Source: Gammaproteobacteria bacterium
GTDB taxonomy: Bacteria; Pseudomonadota; Gammaproteobacteria; Steroidobacterales; Steroidobacteraceae
Length of the DNA stretch: 64,000 nucleotides
Reading direction: 5' to 3'
Assembly (NCBI GenBank): GCA_017577615.1
Contig: PKRE01000007.1
Coordinates: forward strand, 1-64,000
In this document: in pieces, positions 1-7,886 of the stretch
How positions within the stretch are numbered: position 1 is the stretch's first letter
Layout of the letters: the number at the start of each line of letters is the position of its first letter
Program-made: the position numbers and the translations under genes
The notes under the pieces: model-generated
Seen by the model: the letters and a program-made list of their open reading frames with translations, nothing else
Told to the model about the DNA's origin: nothing
Databases searched by the model: none

Positions 1-1
1 C

Positions 2-130
2 GAGTCGTTCAATGGCAAGTTCCGCGACGAGTGCCTGAGCATGCAGTGGTTCAAGAACCGGATCGACGCGAAGGTGATGATCGAAGAGTTCCGGCGCAGC
101 TACAACGAAGTGCGTCCTCACTCCAGTTGA
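2..130 (+). pseudogene. IS3-family transposase OrfB, C-terminal fragment
   Basis: The 42 readable codons show the end of an IS3-type DDE transposase: an ESFNGKFRDEC block containing the catalytic glutamate, then a YNEVRPHSS tail. In complete members HSS is followed by LGY..TP and about 15 more residues. Here the frame stops directly after HSS because the TGA at 128-130 is supplied by the first three bases of the next insertion sequence. The 5' part lies outside the window. It is a dead remnant cut by a later insertion. Confidence 0.85.
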
Positions 131-153
131 GGAAGCTACAATCTGATCTGACA
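128..153 (+). repeat. Left terminal inverted repeat of the IS481-like element
   Basis: It begins TGAGGAAGCTACAATC and ends TGATCTGACA. The last ten bases match the right end exactly. Its first three bases form the stop codon that ends the truncated IS3 transposase. Confidence 0.75.
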
Positions 154-208
154 TTTGCGTAATCTGCTCCAGTGTCGGTCGTTTGACCACCGGAGAGGAG
201 AACCGACA

Positions 209-1243
209 ATGACGCAGATGGAGAAGATCATTCGACCGAAGCTGGGCCTGCTGGAGCTGGCGAAGCAGCTGGGGAACGTGAGCCAAGCCTGCAAGATCAT
301 GGGTTACTCGCGCGACAGCTTCTACCGGTTCAAGGAGCTGTACGAGAAAGGCGGAGAGCTCGCGCTGCAGGAGATGTCGCGCCGGCAGCCGAACCTGAAG
401 AATCGGGTGGCGCCGGAGATCGAGCAGGCGGTGGTGGAGCTGGCGCTGGAGCAGCCGGCGTGGGGTCAGGTGCGGGTATCGAACGAGCTGCGCAAGCGGG
501 GGCTGTCGATTTCGCCGGCGGGGGTGCGCTGCGTGTGGCAGCGGCACGAGCTTGAGAACATGAAGCTGCGGCTGAAGGCGCTGGAGGCGAAGGTCGCGCA
601 GGAGGGGCTGATTTTGACGGAGGCGCAGGTTGCGGCGCTTGAGAAGGCGAAGAGCGAGAAGGAGGCGCACGGGGAGTTTGAGAGCGAACACCCGGGCTAC
701 TGCGGCGCGCAGGACACGTTCTACGTCGGCAACCTGAAGGGCGTTGGGCGGATTTATCAGCAGACGTTCATCGACACGTACTCGAAGGTGGCGATCGTGA
801 AGCTGTATGATCGCAAGACGCCGATCACGGCGGCGGATCTGCTGAACGATCGCGTTGTACCGTTCTTCGACGAGCACGAGGTGCCGCTGCTGCGCATTCT
901 GACGGATCGTGGGAGTGAGTACTGCGGGAATCCTGAGCGGCACGAGTATCAGCTGTATCTGGCGCTCGAGGACATCGATCACACGAAGACGAAGACCAAG
1001 AGCCCGCAGACGAACGGGATCTGCGAGCGCTTCCACAAGACGGTGCTGGATGAGTTCTACCGTGTGGCGTTTCGCAAGAAGATTTACCGCTCGCTCGAGG
1101 AGCTGCAGGAAGATCTCGACGAATGGCTGAGGTACTACAACGAGGAGCGGACGCACCAAGGGCGTTGGTGCTACGGCAAGACGCCGATGCAGACCTTCCT
1201 CGATAGCAAAGCGCTGGCGAAGGAGAAGACACTCGCGGCGTAG
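209..1243 (+). CDS. IS481-family DDE transposase
   Basis: A 344-residue transposase with an N-terminal helix-turn-helix region (roughly residues 10-60, QLGNVSQACKIMGYSRDSFYR) and a C-terminal rve integrase core. The DDE residues are visible: the first Asp in GAQDTFYVG, the second in ILTDRGSEY, and the Glu in TNGICERFHKT. The start chosen is ATG 209, preceded by GGAGAGGAG. An earlier in-frame TTG at 155 lacks a ribosome site. It is the only gene of the insertion sequence and looks intact, so the element could still move. Confidence 0.92.
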   Translation: MTQMEKIIRPKLGLLELAKQLGNVSQACKIMGYSRDSFYRFKELYEKGGELALQEMSRRQPNLKNRVAPEIEQAVVELALEQPAWGQVRVSNELRKRGLSISPAGVRCVWQRHELENMKLRLKALEAKVAQEGLILTEAQVAALEKAKSEKEAHGEFESEHPGYCGAQDTFYVGNLKGVGRIYQQTFIDTYSKVAIVKLYDRKTPITAADLLNDRVVPFFDEHEVPLLRILTDRGSEYCGNPERHEYQLYLALEDIDHTKTKTKSPQTNGICERFHKTVLDEFYRVAFRKKIYRSLEELQEDLDEWLRYYNEERTHQGRWCYGKTPMQTFLDSKALAKEKTLAA

Positions 1244-1294
1244 CACCAACCGACAGTGACGAAGCGGATCGACACTCGGAGAGAAAACGCAGAC

Positions 1295-1320
1295 TGTCAG
1301 ATCAAGTATTGACTTCTACA
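1295..1320 (-). repeat. Right terminal inverted repeat of the IS481-like element
   Basis: Read on the minus strand it begins TGTAGAAGTCAATACT and ends TGATCTGACA. It ends exactly where the 148-bp inverted-repeat arm begins. Confidence 0.75.
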
Positions 1321-1468
1321 CCTTAGGAGTCGCGAGTCCTCGTTCTCCCTAAGCTGCGTGTCCTCGATTCTCTGCTCGATTCTTTGTTCTCGGTTTGCAG
1401 CGTGTCCCAGAGCCTCCGCTCTGCTCGATTCTTTGTTCTCGGTTTGCAGCGTGTCCCAGAGCCTCCGC
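1321..1468 (+). repeat. Left arm of a perfect 148-bp inverted repeat
   Basis: This arm is the exact reverse complement of 4024-4171. Inside it are two tandem 49-bp copies (1370-1418 and 1419-1467) beginning CTCTGCTCGATTCTTTG, plus three copies of the GCGTGTCC word found throughout the first 8.6 kb. The two arms bracket an O-methyltransferase, a small membrane protein and a RidA-like gene. No transposase is encoded inside, so the unit is at most non-autonomous. Confidence 0.9.
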
Positions 1469-1583
1469 TGCGTGTCCCAAACTCTGCGTCGGGACTTTCC
1501 CCTACACTTTGTCGCTTCCTGAGTACGAGTACGCTGCGCATAGCCGAAATTGCGCCATCAGGCATTCGGAGCAGAATGCCCTC

Positions 1584-1902
1584 ATGACCTCGACGTCTTC
1601 TCGTCTCGGTGCGATTCCTGCTAGTCGCCGGCACAGTCTCCTGAGCTTTCTGGCTCTCGCGGCCGTTACCGTGCAAGCAGGGGCGGGTGAGGGGGACGTC
1701 ACGGCTGTCCTCAAGCTCCGGGAGCTGAGCTTCGTTTACCGGCCGAACACGCCTGTTCGCTCGTGCGACGCGATCGAAAGGCGCGTTGCTTCGGTCTTGC
1801 ACATGCTTGGTGCACGCGAAGAGTTGGATGTCCGTGCAAGTGCGGCGTGGCGTTCTACAACCCCGACGGCGGCCGCTATCACACGCAGTCGACGCCCGAC
1901 TA
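1584..1902 (+). pseudogene. Small exported protein of unknown family, frameshifted remnant
   Basis: From ATG 1584 one frame gives a short basic N-terminus, a hydrophobic stretch (LLSFLALAAVTVQA) and a conserved-looking segment (LKLRELSFVYRPNTPVRSCD...VASVLHMLGAREELDVR). It recalls small exported proteins with an ELREISFVYR-type core, from memory only. Near 1834 the plausible sequence moves to another frame and ends CGVAFYNPDGGRYHTQSTPD at a stop at 1900-1902. The segments look like remains of one or two decayed genes between the repeat arm and the methyltransferase. Confidence 0.4.
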
Positions 1903-1949
1903 GGTGCGCGGGACGAAGCAGCACAGCGAAGACAGTGGGAGGCGCGACC

Positions 1950-2933
1950 ATGACCGATCGTCACCCCGCCCGCATCCTCCAGGACCTCGTCAACGGTCAC
2001 GTCGCGCCGCGCTGCCTGCACGTGATCGCCGAATTCGGCGTCGCCGACGCGCTCGGTGAGCGTCCGGAGACGGCCAGCGTGCTCGCCGCGCGCACCGGCC
2101 TCGACGCCGGCGCGCTCGACCGGATGCTGCGATTGCTCGCGGCGTATGGGGTGTTCGCGCGCGAAGGAGATGCCTACGTTCATACGCCGGTTTCCAGGCA
2201 TCTGCGCAGCGACCACCCGCAGTCTCTGCGCTCGTTCGCCAGAACGATGGGGTCACCCATCTTCTGGAAGGGTTTCACCGAGCTCGCGCACGCCGCGCGG
2301 ACGGGGAAGCCCGCGACGGACTGGGCGGGGATCCTCGCCCATTTCGCGCAGCATCCGGACGAGGGACGCATGTTCAACGAGGCGATGGCGGGCAAGTCGA
2401 TCGCCGCCGTTCCCGCGGTGCTCGAGGCCTACGACTTCAGCGCCTTCGGTACGATCGCCGACATCGGCGGAGGACGTGGACACCTGCTGCGGGCGATACT
2501 CGAGCGCGTGCCCGGCGCGCAGGGCATCCTGTTCGAGCTGCCGCAAGTCATCGAGGACGCGGCACGGGAAGGCATTCCTCGCACGCAGCTCGTCGCGGGC
2601 GACTTCTTCGTCGATCCGCTGCCCGCGGCGGACGCCTACCTGCTGATGGAAATCATTCACGACTGGGGCGATGACGACGCGGCACGGATTCTCGCCGCCG
2701 TGAGGCGGGCGGCACCCACGCACGCGCGAGTCCTCATCGTCGAGACGCTGGTTCCGGATTCACCCGGGCCGGGCTTCGCGAAGACGCTGGACGTCATCAT
2801 GCTGGCAATCACGGGCGGGCGCGAACGCACGCCCGCAGAATTCGAAACGCTGCTCGCCGGAGCGGGACTGCGCCTCGAACGGGTCATCAGGACGCCTTCA
2901 CACTACTCGATCGTGGAGGCCACGGTCGCGTGA
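1950..2933 (+). CDS. SAM-dependent O-methyltransferase (plant-type Methyltransf_2 family)
   Basis: A 327-residue protein with an N-terminal winged-helix dimerisation region (residues about 1-90, HVIAEFGVADAL...LDAGALDRMLRLLAAYGVF) and a C-terminal Rossmann methyltransferase domain. Motif I is IADIGGGRGHLL, the acidic GDFF motif follows, and the catalytic-region MEIIHDWGDDDA is present. The family methylates small phenolic or polyketide hydroxyls. ATG 1950 follows GGGAGG. It is the first intact gene of the cassette between the 148-bp repeats. Its third positions look more GC-rich than those of genes after 4.6 kb, in keeping with import. The substrate is unknown. Confidence 0.85.
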   Translation: MTDRHPARILQDLVNGHVAPRCLHVIAEFGVADALGERPETASVLAARTGLDAGALDRMLRLLAAYGVFAREGDAYVHTPVSRHLRSDHPQSLRSFARTMGSPIFWKGFTELAHAARTGKPATDWAGILAHFAQHPDEGRMFNEAMAGKSIAAVPAVLEAYDFSAFGTIADIGGGRGHLLRAILERVPGAQGILFELPQVIEDAAREGIPRTQLVAGDFFVDPLPAADAYLLMEIIHDWGDDDAARILAAVRRAAPTHARVLIVETLVPDSPGPGFAKTLDVIMLAITGGRERTPAEFETLLAGAGLRLERVIRTPSHYSIVEATVA

Positions 2934-2944
2934 GATACGTATCG

Positions 2945-3049
2945 ATGCACGACGCCCTGCCGCCTCTTCCGCTGCTCACCGTATTCTTCGCAGTGAGCCT
3001 CGCGCTCGATGCGCTCACGGCGCTCTCCGGCCCGCGTGGGGCGAGCTAG
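2945..3049 (+). CDS. Possible 34-residue hydrophobic peptide
   Basis: A short frame starting ATG 2945, just after the methyltransferase stop, with one hydrophobic segment (LPLLTVFFAVSLALDALTAL). It ends 16 bases before the start of the next membrane protein gene. It might be a real small membrane peptide, a remnant of a membrane gene, or chance. No ribosome site is clear. Confidence 0.2.
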   Translation: MHDALPPLPLLTVFFAVSLALDALTALSGPRGAS

Positions 3050-3065
3050 ACAGCATCGGAGATCC

Positions 3066-3458
3066 ATGTCTCGCACCAGCTACGTGCTCATCGCCTCCGC
3101 CGGCGTGTTCAATCTGGCCTTCGCGGCGTTTCACCTCTTCTTCTGGCGGCTGTTCCGCTGGCCGGAGCAGCTTCCGCGACTGAGCGCGGTGAACGCAGGC
3201 ATCATGCAGGTGCTGAATCTCTGCCTCACCTACCTGCTCGCGATCGCCGGTGCCGTGTGTCTCATCTTTCCGCTGTCGATGGGCACGAGCGAGCTGGGAC
3301 GCTTCCTGCTGCTCGCGCTCACCGGCTTCTGGATCGCACGGGCGATCTACCAGCCGATGTTCTTCCGCCTCGCCCATCCGGTCTCCACGGTCCTCTTCCT
3401 GCTCTTCATCGCCGGAGCGGCGCTGCACGGCATCGCCTGGGCGATCGCAGGGAACTGA
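3066..3458 (+). CDS. Small four-helix integral membrane protein, function unknown
   Basis: 130 residues with about four predicted membrane helices: YVLIASAGVFNLAFAAFHLFFW, VLNLCLTYLLAIAGAVCLIF, a third around LLLALTGFWIARAIYQ, and a C-terminal VLFLLFIAGAALHGIAWAI. It contains no recognised catalytic motif. ATG 3066 follows GGAG at 3059-3062. It lies 9 bases upstream of the RidA-like gene and is probably co-transcribed with it and the methyltransferase. It resembles small uncharacterised DoxX/DUF-type membrane proteins only in size and topology. Confidence 0.75.
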   Translation: MSRTSYVLIASAGVFNLAFAAFHLFFWRLFRWPEQLPRLSAVNAGIMQVLNLCLTYLLAIAGAVCLIFPLSMGTSELGRFLLLALTGFWIARAIYQPMFFRLAHPVSTVLFLLFIAGAALHGIAWAIAGN

Positions 3459-3467
3459 GAGTCATCG

Positions 3468-3857
3468 ATGAGCAGACGGAACTTCGCAACGGGCACACCC
3501 TGGGAGCCCGTCGTCGGCTATTCGCGCGCCGTCAGGGTCGGGCCCTACGTTCACGTATCGGGCACGACGGCAACGGACGGCGCAGGCGGCATCGTCGGCA
3601 TCGGCGATCCTTATGCGCAGGCCGTCCAGTGCCTGCGCAACATCGAGGCCGCGCTGACGCGCGCCGGTGCGTCGCTCGAGGACGTGGTGCGCACGCGGAT
3701 CTACGTGGTGAACATCGCGGACTGGGAGAAGGTCGGCAAGGCTCACGGCGAGTTCTTCCGCGACATCCGCCCCGCGACGAGCATGGTCGAAGTGAGTCGC
3801 CTCATCTCCCCGGAGCTGCTCGTCGAGATCGAGGCCGACGCCTACGTCGGCCCCTGA
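3468..3857 (+). CDS. RidA/YjgF/UK114-family protein
   Basis: 129 residues with the Rid fold signature: an early GYSRAVRVGPYVHVSGTTA strand, QAVQCLRNIEAALTRAGASLEDVVRTRIYV and the C-terminal EIEADAYVG. The arginine of the VVRTRIYV block corresponds to the residue that RidA proteins use to hold the carboxylate of 2-aminoacrylate-type imines. The family hydrolyses reactive enamines/imines in the cytosol, and some members act in catabolic pathways. It is the last gene of the cassette, 9 bases after the membrane protein gene. The exact subfamily is uncertain. Confidence 0.88.
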   Translation: MSRRNFATGTPWEPVVGYSRAVRVGPYVHVSGTTATDGAGGIVGIGDPYAQAVQCLRNIEAALTRAGASLEDVVRTRIYVVNIADWEKVGKAHGEFFRDIRPATSMVEVSRLISPELLVEIEADAYVGP

Positions 3858-3884
3858 GCCGCGCGCGACGTTCACGCTGCGCGC

Positions 3885-4023
3885 TCAGCGTCTCGCGCGG
3901 ATCTCGTAGCAGCGGTGGATCTTCGGGTTGCGCGCGAAGTCCTCGGGAATCGTCTCCGCCGAGATGTCGCGCACGTCGTATTTCTCCGCAACCGAAGGCT
4001 CGAGCCTGAACCGCTGCGCGTTG
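3885..4023 (-). pseudogene. C-terminal remnant of an unknown gene cut by the repeat arm
   Basis: About 45 minus-strand codons (NAQRFRLEPSVAEKYDVRDIS ... EIRARR, stop at 3885-3887) look like real protein end sequence, with ordinary composition and no repeats. The reading frame runs straight into the right repeat arm at 4024, where it turns into repeat-derived sequence. This implies the arm replaced or interrupted the 5' part. I do not recognise the family. Confidence 0.45.
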
Positions 4024-4171
4024 GCGGAGGCTCTGGGACACGCTGCAAACCGAGAACAAAGAATCGAGCAGAGCGGAGGCTCTGGGACACGCTGCAAACC
4101 GAGAACAAAGAATCGAGCAGAGAATCGAGGACACGCAGCTTAGGGAGAACGAGGACTCGCGACTCCTAAGG
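4024..4171 (-). repeat. Right arm of the perfect 148-bp inverted repeat
   Basis: Exact reverse complement of 1321-1468, checked base by base. Flanking bases differ on both sides (CCGCT against CCGCC at the inner edge). The absence of any mismatch over 148 bp implies recent duplication or gene conversion. Recombination between the arms would invert the 2.55 kb between them. Confidence 0.9.
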
Positions 4172-4585
4172 CGATCGAGTCCTGCGGAAGACCCCTTTGT
4201 GGCCATTCCTGCGTGTCCCATCTTCGTTTGCCTGCGTGTCCCATCTCGATGATCCACCCGCCCCGTCCTACGTCGCCGCCACCCTCCACCTTTGGTGTCT
4301 GTCCAAGACACAGTCGTCAAAAACTCAGTCCAAGATTCACCGCCTGTCCAAGGCTCACCCGTCCTCTCGCTTTTTGGTCCATATCCCAACCGCGTGTCCC
4401 ACGTCGCGCTCGCCAAGTCGCGCTCGACCACCACCTTGGTGCGTGTCCTCTCCCGGCAAGCGCGACTGGGGTCGCTCGCGTGGCCTCACCAGCCCGTCAA
4501 GACACCTTTTCGTGCGCCGAAAACGGTCGGTAAGTGTCAGATCGTGCTATGGTCGCGCGCCGGATCGAGTAACGTTTCGACTGTC
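4172..4585. other. Gene-free spacer with scattered GCGTGTCC words
   Basis: No credible gene. Copies of the word GCGTGTCC lie near 4210, 4233, 4394 and 4442, three of them as GCGTGTCCC. TGTCAGATC at 4536-4544 equals the inner end sequence of the IS481-like element. The spacer presumably also holds the promoter of the synthase gene that starts at 4586. Confidence 0.6.
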
Positions 4586-5692
4586 ATGAAATACGCCGCT
4601 ATCACTGGCTGGGGCAAGTGCATGCCCCCGGCCGTCCTCAGCAACGCAGACCTCGCGACGTTCTTGGACACGAGCGACGAATGGATCACCACGCGCACCG
4701 GCATCAAGGAGCGACGCATCTCGCACGTGCCCATGACCGTGTTGTCACACATCGCCGCGGCACGCGCGCTCGCGTGTGCCGGGCTCGATCCCAAGGAGCT
4801 CGATCTGATCATCCTCGGCACTTGCTCGGCCGACGAGCAGGTGCCCAACACCGCCTCCGGCGTGCAGTTCATGCTCGGCGCCCACCACGCGGCCGCCATG
4901 GACTTGAACACCGCTTGCACGAGCTTCCTGTATGGGCTCTCCACGGCCACGGCGATGGTGCGCACGGGCGTCGTCCGCAATGCACTCGTGATTGGAGTCG
5001 AAGTCATCAGTCCGTACATGGACTGGAGCAACCGCAACGTAGCAGTACTCTTCGGCGACGGCGCTGCAGCGGTCGTGATCGAAGCGTCCGACGAGCCTGC
5101 CGGCGTCATCGCCGAAAAGCTCGGTTGCGCTGCCGAAGCGCGCCACACGTTACGGGTGCGCGGCATGGGCACCATCTACGGCAACAATGAAGTGCAACTC
5201 GGCGATACGCGCTGGGACTTCGACGGACCGGAGATTTTCAAGCGCGCAGTGCAAGGCATGACCGAGGCCACGCTAGCTGCGCTCGAGCGCGCCGGTCTAA
5301 CCACCGACGACGTGGCTTTGGTCGTGCCTCACCAAGCGAACCTCCGAATCATCGAAGCAGTCGCCAAACGGCTCGGACTCACAATGGAGTCCGTCTATCT
5401 CACAGTGCAGCGATACGGGAACATGTCGTCGGCAACCGTGCCAGTCGCGCTGGTGGAAGCGCTTGAAGAAGGCCGTGTGCGACCCGGCTCGCTACTCATC
5501 ACCCCTGCCTTCGGCGCGGGTCTGACCTGGTGCGCGCATGTCATTCGTTGGGGCAAACGCGTCACGCCGATTGGACAAAGCGAGCTCCAGCTCCCCGAGT
5601 GCGACAAGACCGGCTTGGAGCTGGTGCAAGAGATCATGAGACGAAAGGGCAGAACATCGAAGGGCTTCGATGTCTCACTACCCACCCGCTAA
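4586..5692 (+). CDS. 3-oxoacyl-ACP synthase III (KAS III, FabH-like)
   Basis: A 368-residue thiolase-fold condensing enzyme. The triad is visible: Cys111 in LNTACTSF, His249 in VPHQANLR and Asn279 in QRYGNMSS. The DTSDEWITTRTGIKERR N-terminal motif is typical of FabH. KAS III enzymes join acyl-CoA to malonyl-ACP, and relatives make other short beta-keto products. The C-terminus is about 45 residues longer than E. coli FabH and ends in a basic MRRKGRTSKGF segment, so it may be a specialised paralogue rather than the housekeeping copy. No fatty-acid genes adjoin it. ATG 4586 is chosen by alignment to the family start. Confidence 0.88.
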   Translation: MKYAAITGWGKCMPPAVLSNADLATFLDTSDEWITTRTGIKERRISHVPMTVLSHIAAARALACAGLDPKELDLIILGTCSADEQVPNTASGVQFMLGAHHAAAMDLNTACTSFLYGLSTATAMVRTGVVRNALVIGVEVISPYMDWSNRNVAVLFGDGAAAVVIEASDEPAGVIAEKLGCAAEARHTLRVRGMGTIYGNNEVQLGDTRWDFDGPEIFKRAVQGMTEATLAALERAGLTTDDVALVVPHQANLRIIEAVAKRLGLTMESVYLTVQRYGNMSSATVPVALVEALEEGRVRPGSLLITPAFGAGLTWCAHVIRWGKRVTPIGQSELQLPECDKTGLELVQEIMRRKGRTSKGFDVSLPTR

Positions 5693-5781
5693 GGGTCGGA
5701 AGCCGTTGCTCGTCGCCCTCGCACCAAGGAACTCCATACCCTCTTTGCTCGTAAGGGGCAGATACCTCATCAGGATCTGCC

Positions 5782-7083
5782 ATGTCCGAGTTACTACGCT
5801 GGGGCACTTTGCTGCTCCTGATCGTGACCTTCACGGTAGCAGCGGATACCAACGATGGGCTCGTCTTGCCACCCGGCTTTCATGCCGACGTTGTCTACGA
5901 AGGCAGCGGACCAGCGCGTCACTTGGCAGTACGAGCAAACGGCGACATCTATGTCACGACGCAGCTCCCTCCTTTTTCCACGTACGACCCCGCACTGAAT
6001 CGAGGCATTCTCGCCTTGCGCGACACCGACAAGGATGGTCGTATCGATCATGTCGAGAGCTTCAGTGACCTTTTGGGGACAGGCATCCGCTTCTACAAAG
6101 GCATGCTCTATGTCTCCGATCATGTCGGGGTATATCGCTACCGGTTCCGGGGCAAGGAGCTCGTCCCCAGCCAACCGCGCGAGACGGTGCTCGATGGCTT
6201 TGCGCCTCAAGCGCAGCACGCCGACAAGACGTTTGCCTTCGATCGCAAGGGCCGGATGTACGTGAACGTGGGGGCACCATCGAACGCCTGCCAGGAAGAG
6301 GACCGTACACCAGGCTCGAAGGGCCTGTTCCCCTGTCCGCTCCTGGAAGAGTACGGCGGCATCTGGGTGTTCGATGCCCTGCGCCTCGGTCAGAAACCAT
6401 CCGACGGCGTGCGCTATGCGCGTGGCTTGCGTCATGCGGTCGCCATTGACTGGAGTCGCAGCGCCGATGCGTTGTTCGTGGTGATTCACGGAAGAGATCA
6501 GCTGGACACCTTGTGGCCCCAGTTCTTCACTGCGCACGACAACGCGGAAACGGTCGCGGAGGAGATGCACCTGGTCCGTGAAGGCGACGATTACGGGTGG
6601 CCATATACCTACTTCGACGTACGACGCGGCGAGCGCATGATTGCGCCCGAGTACGGCGGCGACGGCCAGACTCCGGCGCCACCGGGGCGATACGTTGATC
6701 CTATGATCGCGTTTCCTGCACACTGGGCACCAGGGGATCTGCTCTTCTACGAGGGTCGAGCGTTTCCACGCGAGTACCGACACGGCGCTTTCATCGCCTT
6801 CCACGGCAGTTGGAATCGAGCGCCCCTGCCACAGAGCGGTTATAACGTCACGTTCGTGCCGTTTCGCAAGCAGAAAGTCGCTGGACCCTGGCGTATTTTC
6901 GCCGACAACTTCACGCGGGGGCCACTCAAGGACAATCATCCCGCGAACGCTGCACATCGACCCATCGGCCTTGCCACCGACAAGGCGGGTGCACTCTACA
7001 TCATGGACTCGCAAACCGGCCGCATCTGGCGCATCAACTATCAACGGGACAAGAAGAAAAGAGCGAACTTGCGCGTGTCCTGA
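5782..7083 (+). CDS. Exported sorbosone dehydrogenase-like beta-propeller protein
   Basis: 433 residues with a signal peptide (LLRWGTLLLLIVTFTVAAD) and a six-bladed propeller of the PQQ-dependent soluble glucose/L-sorbosone dehydrogenase superfamily. Characteristic blocks are LPPGFHADVVYEG, RGLRHAVAIDW, EMHLVREGDDYGWPYTYFD and FIAFHGSWNRAP. Members oxidise sugars or aldehydes in the periplasm when they bind PQQ, but many homologues have unproven cofactor use. It lies 89 bases after the KAS III-like gene on the same strand. A few basic residues at the C-terminus (DKKKRANLRVS) are unusual. Confidence 0.82.
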   Translation: MSELLRWGTLLLLIVTFTVAADTNDGLVLPPGFHADVVYEGSGPARHLAVRANGDIYVTTQLPPFSTYDPALNRGILALRDTDKDGRIDHVESFSDLLGTGIRFYKGMLYVSDHVGVYRYRFRGKELVPSQPRETVLDGFAPQAQHADKTFAFDRKGRMYVNVGAPSNACQEEDRTPGSKGLFPCPLLEEYGGIWVFDALRLGQKPSDGVRYARGLRHAVAIDWSRSADALFVVIHGRDQLDTLWPQFFTAHDNAETVAEEMHLVREGDDYGWPYTYFDVRRGERMIAPEYGGDGQTPAPPGRYVDPMIAFPAHWAPGDLLFYEGRAFPREYRHGAFIAFHGSWNRAPLPQSGYNVTFVPFRKQKVAGPWRIFADNFTRGPLKDNHPANAAHRPIGLATDKAGALYIMDSQTGRIWRINYQRDKKKRANLRVS

Positions 7084-7241
7084 CAGGCAGTCACCTCATC
7101 TCATCTTTAAGCACAGCAAACGATAGCGGCGCTGGCGCGATTCTTAGCGCCCAGATCGCGCGTGTCCCGGCTTGTGCCTAGAATTGTGCTCTGCGCAGAC
7201 AGTCTCTGCGTCCTTGGATTCCAACATCTGCGGCGCTCGGT

Positions 7242-7886
7242 ATGTTCGACAACGTCAGACTCTGGTTCCACGATTCCGTGTACGCGCTCGGCTCGATTGG
7301 CCGCGTATTGCTGATCATCGCTTGTGCATGGGTCTTGCACCGGCTCATGCGCGCCTTCATCGGTCGTCTGGGCGCACGGTCCATCTTTCCCAGTGAGCTG
7401 GTCGTCGCTTTCAAGCGAACCTCTTCCCTTCTCATTACGGCGGCTGCACTCCTGCTCGTCTTAGAGCAATTCGGCGTCTCCGCCACGCTACTCTGGACAG
7501 CCTTCACGGGATTCGTTGCTGTCGCTGCGATCGCCTTCTTCGCGGCCTGGAGCGTGCTGTCGAACGTATTCTGTATGCTTCTCATCGTGACGACGCGGCC
7601 GTTCCGCTTATACGACGAGATCGAGTTGCTGGAGAACGGTGACAAGCCCGGGTTGCGCGGCCAGGTCGTGGACTTGAACCTGATTTACACCACGCTGCGG
7701 GAAACGACAGCCGACGGCGAGCCTGGTGCAGTGTTGCAGATACCGAACAGCCTATTCTTCCAGCGCATCGTCCGTCGCTGGGGCGCGCGTCCCACGCGCT
7801 TCGAACGACGCCTCCGGCACGGTGATACCCAGCCCACACAACAGCAGCCCGACACAGGCAGTCGGGCACAGGGCACGCGCTCGTAA
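7242..7886 (+). CDS. Short MscS-family mechanosensitive channel-like protein
   Basis: 214 residues with three hydrophobic segments (residues about 17-35, 60-85 and 88-115) followed by the MscS beta domain (RPFRLYDEIELLE...GLRGQVVDLNLIYTTLRE...IPNSLFFQRIVRRW). The usual C-terminal alpha-beta vestibule is missing. After RRWG the sequence becomes a low-complexity tail rich in Arg, Gln and Thr, so it is shorter than the 286-residue E. coli MscS. It may be a short natural subfamily or a gene that lost its end next to the repeat-rich spacer that follows. Confidence 0.75.
   Translation: MFDNVRLWFHDSVYALGSIGRVLLIIACAWVLHRLMRAFIGRLGARSIFPSELVVAFKRTSSLLITAAALLLVLEQFGVSATLLWTAFTGFVAVAAIAFFAAWSVLSNVFCMLLIVTTRPFRLYDEIELLENGDKPGLRGQVVDLNLIYTTLRETTADGEPGAVLQIPNSLFFQRIVRRWGARPTRFERRLRHGDTQPTQQQPDTGSRAQGTRS

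Larger units (their letters stand above)
128..1320 (+). mobile_element. IS481-like insertion sequence, complete, about 1.19 kb
   Basis: The element carries one transposase gene (209-1243) between imperfect 26-bp terminal inverted repeats (128-153 and 1295-1320) that agree at 18 of 26 positions, including an exact inner TGATCTGACA. The ends are TGAGGAAG and, read inward, TGTAGAAG. The left end lies inside an IS3 transposase remnant and the right end abuts the first base of a 148-bp inverted-repeat arm at 1321. No target-site duplication is obvious at the two junctions, which could mean later rearrangement. Confidence 0.8.

Noticed and set aside
825..1232. Long minus-strand frame opposite the transposase gene
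   Set aside because: It is an Arg/Ser-rich antisense shadow of a clearly coding gene, with no ribosome site or recognisable domain.
1370..1467. CRISPR-like array from the two 49-bp tandem units
   Set aside because: Only two directly abutting copies, no spacers and no cas genes.
1323..2216. 297-codon minus-strand frame over the methyltransferase gene
   Set aside because: It runs through the repeat arm and opposite a convincing methyltransferase. Composition is typical of antisense frames in GC-rich DNA.
5794..7044. 416-codon minus-strand frame opposite the sorbosone dehydrogenase-like gene
   Set aside because: The plus-strand protein has clear family motifs. The antisense frame has none.
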